From Bacteroidales bacterium (GTDB taxonomy: Bacteria > Bacteroidota > Bacteroidia > Bacteroidales > UBA7960): DNA of 8,578 nt. Positions 1-4,500 of the stretch are shown here, piece by piece (the stretch's first letter is position 1; every line of letters starts with the position of its first letter). Below the pieces are notes generated by a model that saw only the letters and a program-made list of their open reading frames with translations, was not told the origin of the DNA and did not search any database. The DNA lies in the NCBI GenBank assembly GCA_003553005.1, contig PUPG01000142.1, forward strand, positions 1 to 8,578. Reading direction: 5' to 3'. A program made the position numbers and the translations under genes.

Positions 1-8
1 ATACAATA

Positions 9-47
9 CCTTTCCCCGGTTTGGATAAAGCCGGGGGAAGGCTTTTT
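9..47 (+). terminator. Intrinsic terminator of the upstream gene
   Basis: A 14-bp stem pairs 9-22 with 28-41 around a 5-nt loop (23-27). It contains two G-T wobbles and a C/G-rich core, and a T-rich tract follows at 43-47. This is a textbook Rho-independent terminator for + strand transcription. The gene it ends lies outside the window; serC (phosphoserine aminotransferase) is the usual Bacteroidota neighbour of serA, but this is inference. It lies only 23 nt before the serA start, so it may also act as a partial, read-through terminator within a serC-serA unit. Confidence 0.85.
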
Positions 48-70
48 ATAAACCCAAAAAGACGTGTGTT

Positions 71-994
71 ATGAAAAAGGTATTGATAGCTACCGTGAAG
101 CCTTTTGCGCCTGCCGCAGTAGAAGGCATCAGAGAAGTTCTTGACAAGGCAGGATATGACATGGTGTTGCTGGAAAAGTATGCATCGCCAGACGAATGGA
201 AAAAGGCTGCTGCCGACGTGGATGCCATGATCATCCGTAGCGACAAGGCCAATGCCGATATCATTGAGGCCGCCGAAAACCTGAAGATCATCGTCAGGGC
301 TGGTGCCGGTTATGACAATGTGGACCTGGATGCCTGCAACAAAAAAGGTGTAGTGGCCATGAATACGCCCGGACAAAATTCCAACGCCGTTGCCGAACTG
401 GCTTTCGGCATGATGCTTTATCATGTGCGCAAAGCCTTTGATGGAACATCTGGTACGGAACTGCGTGGCAAAAAACTCGGAATTCACGCTTATGGCAATG
501 TAGGCAAATTTGTTGCGGAGATCGCCAGGGGCTTTGGCATGGACCTGTTTGCATTCGATCCTTTTGTGGACAATGTAACCATTGAAAAAGAAGGGATCAA
601 GCCGCTCAGCAGCGAAGAGGAGCTCTACAAGACCTGCGACTTCATCTCCCTGCATATCCCATCCAATGACAAAACGAAAAAATCCATCGGTTATGACCTG
701 CTCTCGCTCATGCCCAAAAAAGGTGCGTTGGTGAATACGGCAAGGAAAGAGGTCATTGACGAGAATGGTCTGCTGAAGCTGATGGCTGAGCGCGATGATT
801 TCAGCTATTTGTCAGATGTGGCCCCTGACTGCCGTGAGGAGATCGAAAGCAAATATCCCGGCCGCTATGTGTTTACCGCCAAGAAAATGGGTGCACAAAC
901 AGCAGAAGCCAACATCAATGCCGGTATCGCTGCTGCCACACAGATCGTAAATTACCTGGAGAAGGGGGATGCCACTTTCCAGGTGAACAAATAA
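71..994 (+). CDS. serA: D-3-phosphoglycerate dehydrogenase, short ACT-less type
   Basis: Cytosolic NAD-dependent enzyme for the first step of serine synthesis, 3-phosphoglycerate to 3-phosphohydroxypyruvate. The 307-aa product has the D-2-hydroxyacid dehydrogenase layout: an N-terminal substrate-domain half, RAGAGYDNVD at 76-85, a Rossmann nucleotide loop AYGNVG at 140-145, an acidic residue D163 suited to NAD ribose binding, HIP at 195-197, NTAR with R225 (catalytic Arg), and a return helix from about residue 275. It stops after the catalytic core, with no ACT or ASB regulatory domain, so classical serine feedback through an ACT domain is not expected. The usual catalytic His position reads AKKMGAQTAE (270-279), i.e. 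Lys, as in the Entamoeba/Bacteroides 'type III-K' enzymes. The first Gly of the usual GxGxxG loop is Ala140. The ATG at 71 has no Shine-Dalgarno sequence but gives a full-length family N-terminus. The gene follows a terminator closely and lies 211 bp before a DUF1015 gene. Family assignment is firm; another 2-hydroxyacid dehydrogenase specificity is unlikely. Confidence 0.93.
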   Translation: MKKVLIATVKPFAPAAVEGIREVLDKAGYDMVLLEKYASPDEWKKAAADVDAMIIRSDKANADIIEAAENLKIIVRAGAGYDNVDLDACNKKGVVAMNTPGQNSNAVAELAFGMMLYHVRKAFDGTSGTELRGKKLGIHAYGNVGKFVAEIARGFGMDLFAFDPFVDNVTIEKEGIKPLSSEEELYKTCDFISLHIPSNDKTKKSIGYDLLSLMPKKGALVNTARKEVIDENGLLKLMAERDDFSYLSDVAPDCREEIESKYPGRYVFTAKKMGAQTAEANINAGIAAATQIVNYLEKGDATFQVNK

Positions 995-996
995 TC

Positions 997-1068
997 CAGG
1001 TTGGATCAGGTGCCGGACACCATCCATGCGTTCCGGCACTTCTTTGCTGCGCATGGAATGCTAACCTG
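997..1068 (+). other. Candidate structured RNA (H-type pseudoknot) after serA
   Basis: Three perfect helices can be drawn in 72 nt. Helix 1 pairs 1011-1017 (TGCCGGA) with 1032-1038 and extends outward to 1008/1041 with one wobble. Helix 2 pairs 1023-1030 (TCCATGCG) with 1050-1057. Helix 3 pairs CAGGTT at 997-1002 with AACCTG at 1063-1068 and encloses both. Helices 1 and 2 interleave with a 5-nt first loop, a 1-nt junction and an 11-nt last loop, which is workable H-type pseudoknot geometry; alternatively they are mutually exclusive. No T-tract follows helix 1 beyond CTTCTTT, so it is at best a poor terminator. No known RNA family was recognised. Everything beyond the base pairing is inference. 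Confidence 0.3.
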
Positions 1069-1074
1069 AATTAT

Positions 1075-1160
1075 TCATGCAGGCTAATGACCTGCCCTGC
1101 ATGATGCAGACCATCTGTTGCATCACCTAAGCCTTGCACCAGTAATGCATCGGCATCATG
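1075..1160 (+). repeat. Cluster of competing inverted repeats (GATGC/GCATC type)
   Basis: The second half of the serA-DUF1015 gap holds several mutually competing palindromic pairings. A 9-bp stem pairs 1075-1083 with 1096-1104 (core CATGCAGG/CCTGCATG). A 6-bp stem pairs GATGCA at 1103-1108 with TGCATC at 1119-1124. An 8-bp pairing joins CATGATGC at 1100-1107 to GCATCATG at 1153-1160, and GATGCA can also pair with TGCATC at 1146-1151. No open reading frame here looks like a gene. The pairings could be an RNA structure, remnants of a small palindromic repeat, or chance in ATGC-rich sequence. The last 45 nt (1161-1205) are A/T-rich and probably serve as the translation initiation region of the next gene; no consensus promoter was found. 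Confidence 0.35.
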
Positions 1161-1205
1161 TGGGTCAAAAAACCTTGAAGTGTAACTAAATAACCTAATT
1201 GAGCA

Positions 1206-2450
1206 ATGGCAATACTGAAACCATTCAGGGGCTATCGCCCCCCAAAGGAGATTGTAAAGCAACTGGCCTCCAGGCCGTATGATGTGTTAAACAGTCAAGA
1301 GGCCCGTGAGGAAGCCGGAGATAACCCTTACTCCTTTTTGCGCGTGGTGAAGCCGGAGATTGAACTGCCGGAAGCTACCGACTTGTATTCGCAACAGGTA
1401 TACGACAAAGCCGTGGAAAACTTCCGGAAGTTTATTGACAAAGGCTACCTGGTGCGCGATGAAAAACCCAACTATTATGTGTATGCACAAACCTGGGGTA
1501 ACAAAACGCAATACGGGATCGTGGGATGCGCCGGTGTGGAGGACTATCTGAATGACCGCATCAAAAAGCATGAGCTGACGAGGCCAGATAAGGAAGAAGA
1601 CCGCATGAAGCACGTGCGAAACACCAATGCCAACGCTGAGCCGGTCTTTTTTACCTATCCCAAAAAAGAAGAGATCGACCGCATTGTGGCAGAAACAGTA
1701 AAAGCACCTGCGGTGTATGATTTTATTGCAGATGATGGTTTTGGGCACCATTTCTGGGTCATTGACGACAACCAGCGCATTGAAATACTGGAGCAGTACT
1801 TTGCCGAGGTTCCCGCATTTTACGTGGCTGATGGCCATCACAGGACCGCTGCCGCTGCATTGGTGGGCAAGGAAAAAAAGGAAAACAATCCCAACCACAA
1901 AGGGGATGAACCATACAACTTCTTCATGGCCGTGTTGTTCCCGGATGACCAGCTGACCATCATCGATTACAACCGGGTGGTCAAAGACCTGAACGGACTG
2001 AGCAAGGAGGAGTTCATCGAAAAGCTTAAAGCCGACTTTGACATTGAAAACAAGGGAAGCGAAGCTTATAAGCCCGATGATTTGCATGTGATGAGCATGT
2101 ACCTTGATGGGGAATGGTATGCCATGAAGGCCAAGGCGCATACATACGACGACAATGACCCGATTGGTGTGCTGGATGTGACCATCCTGTCCAAATCCGT
2201 GCTGGAACCCCTGCTGGGCATTAAAAATCTGCGTACAGATAAGCGCATTGATTTTGTGGGCGGCATTCGTGGACTGAAAGAATTGAAACGCCGTGTGGAC
2301 AGTGGAGAAATGCAGGTTGCATTTGCCCTGTACCCGGTGACCATGAAACAGCTTATGGATATCGCCGATACCGGCAACATCATGCCTCCGAAAACCACCT
2401 GGTTTGAGCCCAAGCTGCGCAGCGGTTTGGTGGTGAACACACTGGATTAG
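1206..2450 (+). CDS. DUF1015 family protein, ParB/SerK-like motif
   Basis: A 414-aa soluble protein of the DUF1015 family (PF06245), close to the usual family length and with its conserved blocks in order: PFRGYRPP near the N-terminus (6-13), PYDVL (24-28), LTRPDKEEDR (124-133), DGHHRTAAAA (209-218), a conserved RTDKRIDFVGG stretch (343-353), and a C-terminal PPKTTWFEPKLRSGLV block (394-409). There is no signal peptide or membrane segment. The DGHHR motif resembles the nucleotide/phosphate-binding motif of the ParB/sulfiredoxin fold, which includes archaeal ADP-dependent free-serine kinase (SerK) and SbnI. With serA directly upstream on the same strand, I infer a role in serine or phosphoserine metabolism; the exact reaction is not shown by the sequence. 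The ATG at 1206 begins right at the conserved PFRGYRP region and has no Shine-Dalgarno sequence. Transcription is probably from upstream, possibly through the structured 995-1205 gap, and ends at the hairpin at 2467-2509. Confidence 0.85.
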   Translation: MAILKPFRGYRPPKEIVKQLASRPYDVLNSQEAREEAGDNPYSFLRVVKPEIELPEATDLYSQQVYDKAVENFRKFIDKGYLVRDEKPNYYVYAQTWGNKTQYGIVGCAGVEDYLNDRIKKHELTRPDKEEDRMKHVRNTNANAEPVFFTYPKKEEIDRIVAETVKAPAVYDFIADDGFGHHFWVIDDNQRIEILEQYFAEVPAFYVADGHHRTAAAALVGKEKKENNPNHKGDEPYNFFMAVLFPDDQLTIIDYNRVVKDLNGLSKEEFIEKLKADFDIENKGSEAYKPDDLHVMSMYLDGEWYAMKAKAHTYDDNDPIGVLDVTILSKSVLEPLLGIKNLRTDKRIDFVGGIRGLKELKRRVDSGEMQVAFALYPVTMKQLMDIADTGNIMPPKTTWFEPKLRSGLVVNTLD

Positions 2451-2466
2451 TCCAAACCAATGGTGC

Positions 2467-2509
2467 AATCCAAAACTTTGCATAAAAAGTTTGGGATTCC
2501 AATTTTTTT
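2467..2509 (+). terminator. Intrinsic terminator after the DUF1015 gene
   Basis: A 13-position stem pairs 2467-2479 with 2486-2498 around the loop GCATAA, with a single A-G mismatch (2472/2493). CCAA and then seven T residues (2503-2509) follow. It begins 17 nt after the DUF1015 stop codon. The 4-nt gap before the T-run is slightly longer than ideal. The right arm and T-run coincide with the -33 element and spacer of the rpmE2 promoter. Confidence 0.7.
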
Positions 2510-2519
2510 GTTAATTTTG
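2490..2519 (+). promoter_or_regulatory. Bacteroidota-type promoter of rpmE2
   Basis: A -33 element TTTG (2490-2493), an 18-bp spacer and a -7 element TAATTTTG (2512-2519) give a perfect match to the TAnnTTTG consensus of the Bacteroidota primary sigma factor. Transcription should start near 2525, leaving a leader of about 84 nt before rpmE2. The 14 nt TAATTTTGCAGTCC (2512-2525) recur exactly at 7007-7020 before rpsA. The -33 element lies inside the right arm of the preceding terminator. Confidence 0.8.
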
Positions 2520-2558
2520 CAGTCCTGAAAAAAGGGATTCAACAAACAAAAAAGATCA

Positions 2559-2587
2559 ATGCCGGGAATGCTTAGGCTTCCCGGCAT
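2559..2587 (+). promoter_or_regulatory. Leader hairpin upstream of rpmE2
   Basis: A perfect 10-bp stem (2559-2568 with 2578-2587, core ATGCCGGGAA/TTCCCGGCAT) extends through a bulged T2569 by two more pairs to a TTAG loop. It ends 21 nt before the rpmE2 ATG. An A-rich stretch rather than a T-tract follows, so it is not a terminator. A candidate autoregulatory site for L31 is the natural reading, since L31 leaders are known in other phyla, but binding is inference. Confidence 0.5.
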
Positions 2588-2612
2588 GGCAAATCAAAAA
2601 TCAGAAAGATGA
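2559..2612 (+). CDS. Possible 17-aa leader ORF overlapping the rpmE2 start
   Basis: The leader reads as a 17-codon [20 protein letters not shown], with three in-frame ATG codons (2559, 2568, 2586). Its TGA stop overlaps the rpmE2 start as ATGA (2609-2612), the classic geometry for translational coupling. Upstream of 2559 is an A-rich stretch (about 2540-2557), favourable for initiation in SD-poor Bacteroidota. The first ATG lies in the 5' arm of the leader hairpin. It is very short and could be chance; the peptide resembles nothing I recognise. Confidence 0.25.
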   Translation: MPGMLRLPGMANQKSER

Positions 2613-2872
2613 AGAAAGATATCCACCCGAAGAATTATCGTTATGTTGTCTTCAAAGACATGTCCAACGATTATAGTTTCCTCACCAGGTCTACAGCTGA
2701 AAGCAAAGACACCGTCAAATGGGAAGATGGGAATGAATACCCCCTGGTGAAACTGGAGATTTCGCATACCTCCCATCCATTTTATACCGGTAAGCAGCAG
2801 CTTGTGGATACCGCAGGTCGTGTGGATAAGTTCAGGACCAAGTACAAGAAACATCTGAAGAAAGACCAATAA
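2609..2872 (+). CDS. rpmE2: 50S ribosomal protein L31 type B
   Basis: An 87-aa protein of the large ribosomal subunit. It starts MKKDIHP and carries the conserved block [21 protein letters not shown] (55-75), followed by a basic C-terminal tail ([10 protein letters not shown], 78-87). It has no cysteines, so it lacks the CxxC zinc-binding residues of type A L31 and is the zinc-independent (C-) form, with the longer central insertion (about residues 28-48) typical of type B. It is a monocistronic unit by sequence: its own promoter (2490-2519) upstream and an intrinsic terminator 21 nt after the stop. The start has no strong Shine-Dalgarno (only CAGAAAG). The hairpin and small ORF in the leader suggest translational control. 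In many bacteria type B L31 replaces the zinc form under zinc limitation; I see no Zur-like box to support that here. Confidence 0.95.
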   Translation: MKKDIHPKNYRYVVFKDMSNDYSFLTRSTAESKDTVKWEDGNEYPLVKLEISHTSHPFYTGKQQLVDTAGRVDKFRTKYKKHLKKDQ

Positions 2873-2893
2873 TATTTTTTCTTTCGATCAAGC

Positions 2894-2920
2894 AAAAGCC
2901 CTTTCACGAGGGCTTTTTTT
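2894..2920 (+). terminator. Intrinsic terminator of rpmE2
   Basis: A 9-bp stem (2894-2902 with 2909-2917, core AGCCCT/AGGGCT) around the loop TTCACG leads into a seven-T run (2914-2920). It starts 21 nt after the rpmE2 stop codon. Flanking A and T runs give it some bidirectional capacity, but there is no convergent gene. Confidence 0.88.
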
Positions 2921-2931
2921 GTTTAATTTTA
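2902..2931 (+). promoter_or_regulatory. Probable promoter of the GlmU-like gene
   Basis: TTTC (2902-2905), an 18-bp spacer and TAATTTTA (2924-2931) match the Bacteroidota -33/-7 promoter with one mismatch per box and the same spacing as the rpmE2 promoter. It is embedded in the rpmE2 terminator. Predicted transcription starts near 2937, giving a leader of about 90 nt with no strong secondary structure apparent. Confidence 0.45.
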
Positions 2932-3026
2932 CCGTCAGAAAGCATCCCTGAATGGTTGCATTATAAGTGTATATGCCTGAACTGGCCGCATCCATAAGCT
3001 AAGTATATCATTTAAATCCTGGTACA

Positions 3027-4217
3027 ATGAATTACATCCTCTTCGGCGCCAAGGCCCGTAATCATTTGCTTCCCTTTACCTTTTTGCGTCCACTGGCTGA
3101 CATTCGCGTGGGCATACTGACCATTCGGGAAAAATGGGAAATATGGCTGGGCAAAGAAACCTCTTCGCTCACGGAACCCTACCTGGCTGAAAAATATCCG
3201 ATGGTGCAGGAGGATGACAATACGCTGATCAATGCCAGTGTGATGCCTGATGCCACGCTGATTGAAGAAATTGCTGAGCTGAAACCCAACCAGACGCTGG
3301 TCTCAGGTGAGGTGCTCATTGCGCACCGGGTGCCGGCAAACGACATTGCCAACATGGACACAGAGATCCTGGATGACGTGGAACCCAGGCATACACGAAG
3401 CAAAATCCGGAAGCTCGATAACCTGTGGGATATCATTGTCCTGAACCCAGGTGAGATCCTTGCCGACTATGCCCTCATCACAAAAGGCAGGGAAAGCCAG
3501 CCACTGCCAAGGCATGTGCAGGTCATGAATCCTGAACATGTTTTTGTAGAGGAGGGTGCACAGGTGGATCTGGCCATGATCAATGCCGCTGACGGTCCTG
3601 TGTATATTGGTAAAGATGCAAAGATCATGGATGGCGCCATTGTGAAAGGACCCGTCGGGGTTGGCGAAAAGTCAACAGTTCGCATGGGAGCAAAAATATA
3701 CGGGGGCAGCGCTATCGGGCCTCATTCCAAAGTAGGTGGCGAGATGGAAGCATCCGTGATTTTTGGCTACAGCAACAAAGCCCATGATGGTTTCCTTGGC
3801 CACAGCGTAATTGGAGAATGGTGCAACATTGGCGCGGATACCAATACCAGCAATCTTAAAATCAATTATGACCAAATCCGGTTGTGGGATTATGCCGAGG
3901 AAAGCTTTGTACCCACAGGACAGACCTTCTGTGGCACCTTTATGGGCGATCATACCAAATGCGGCATCAATACCATGTTCAATACCGGCACCGTGATTGG
4001 TGTGAGTTCGCAGATCTTTGGGGCTGGCTTCATGAGAAACTTTATCCCCTCTTTTTCCTGGGGAAGTGTTTCGGGGCTGACCGTGGTTGATTTTGCCAAG
4101 GCCGTGGATGTGGCAAAACGTATGCACGCCAGGAGAAACATGACTTTTACCGAGGCCGACATCGAGATTTTTCGGCAGGTGTATGAACATACCCTCGGCT
4201 ATCGAAAAATACTCTAA
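3027..4217 (+). CDS. GlmU-like sugar nucleotidyltransferase/acetyltransferase
   Basis: A 396-aa cytosolic protein of the alternative bacterial GlmU family (TIGR03991-like), predicted to acetylate glucosamine-1-phosphate and join it to UTP to make UDP-GlcNAc for peptidoglycan and lipid A. The N-terminal sugar-nucleotidyltransferase part (1 to about 160) opens with NYILFGAKARNHLLPFTFLR (2-21) and contains RPLADIRVGILTIREKWE (21-38). The canonical GlmU G-G-x-G-T-R loop is absent, as expected for this family. From about 165 to 345 there are left-handed beta-helix hexapeptide repeats (VYIGKDAKI, AIVKGPVGVG, AKIYGGSAIG), including SVIGEWCNIGADTNTSNLKI (260-279), comparable to the acetyltransferase region of GlmU. 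The C-terminal helix segment (350-396) is family-typical. The ATG at 3027 matches the family N-terminus. Which of the two reactions it performs is inferred from the family. Confidence 0.88.
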   Translation: MNYILFGAKARNHLLPFTFLRPLADIRVGILTIREKWEIWLGKETSSLTEPYLAEKYPMVQEDDNTLINASVMPDATLIEEIAELKPNQTLVSGEVLIAHRVPANDIANMDTEILDDVEPRHTRSKIRKLDNLWDIIVLNPGEILADYALITKGRESQPLPRHVQVMNPEHVFVEEGAQVDLAMINAADGPVYIGKDAKIMDGAIVKGPVGVGEKSTVRMGAKIYGGSAIGPHSKVGGEMEASVIFGYSNKAHDGFLGHSVIGEWCNIGADTNTSNLKINYDQIRLWDYAEESFVPTGQTFCGTFMGDHTKCGINTMFNTGTVIGVSSQIFGAGFMRNFIPSFSWGSVSGLTVVDFAKAVDVAKRMHARRNMTFTEADIEIFRQVYEHTLGYRKIL

Positions 4218-4500
4218 GGCGCTGAAAGCCTGTAATTGCCCATCACAAGAAGGCCCGTTTCCATCTTCAAAACCGCGTGCTTTGCATGCAGCCAAGCGTT
4301 TTTTTCTGCCATACCAGCGTCGTGGCACGTTCGTTGCAGTTGTATATGCCGGCATTTGCTGCATTTCCACGCCTATTGCGACAGACCATTGAATGGCCTG
4401 GCGTGCAGGCCTCACAGCGGGCTGGAGCAAACCGCCTTCTTATGACGAAAGCCGACATTATGGCTGCTGTTAATGTGTTTATGACAATTTGACGTAATAT
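4218..4500. other. 283-bp intergenic region before lon
   Basis: No convincing gene lies between the GlmU-like stop codon and lon. All three forward frames are largely open, but the translations look like random sequence. Besides the terminator candidate at 4277-4305, there is a 6-bp hairpin GGCCTG/CAGGCC (4395-4411) and nested 5-bp pairings (4321-4325 with 4367-4371; 4335-4339 with 4359-4363). No -33/-7 promoter of the type seen before rpmE2 and rpsA was found, so how lon is transcribed is unclear. The last 30 nt are A/T-rich, as expected for a Bacteroidota translation start. Confidence 0.5.
4277..4305 (+). terminator. Weak terminator candidate of the GlmU-like gene
   Basis: A 6-bp stem (4277-4282 with 4294-4299, including two G-T wobbles at its base) around an 11-nt loop is followed by a seven-T run (4299-4305), 60 nt after the stop codon. 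The T-run is good but the stem is poor, so termination may be partial and lon could receive read-through. Confidence 0.35.

Noticed and set aside
1008..1045. The 10-bp helix after serA read as an intrinsic terminator.
   Set aside because: The loop is 14 nt and the following CTTCTTT is a poor T-tract; the pseudoknot reading explains more of the pairing.
1174..1205. TTG and TAATTG-like boxes as a promoter for the DUF1015 gene.
   Set aside because: The match to TAnnTTTG is imperfect and transcription would begin at or within the start codon.
1287..2483. A 398-codon minus-strand ORF.
   Set aside because: It is the mirror frame of the DUF1015 gene, which has unmistakable family motifs; the antisense product is His/Val/Phe-rich noise.
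2973..3002. A 9-codon ORF in the leader of the GlmU-like gene.
   Set aside because: It is too short, has no overlap or coupling with the downstream start, and no favourable context.
3672..4430. A 252-codon minus-strand ORF.
   Set aside because: It is antisense to the GlmU-like gene, whose protein is clearly conserved, and its translation has no domain-like features.
4277..4492. A 71-codon + strand ORF ending just before lon, plus overlapping ORFs in the other forward frames.
   Set aside because: All three forward frames are similarly open and none gives protein-like composition or an initiation context; no family is recognisable.
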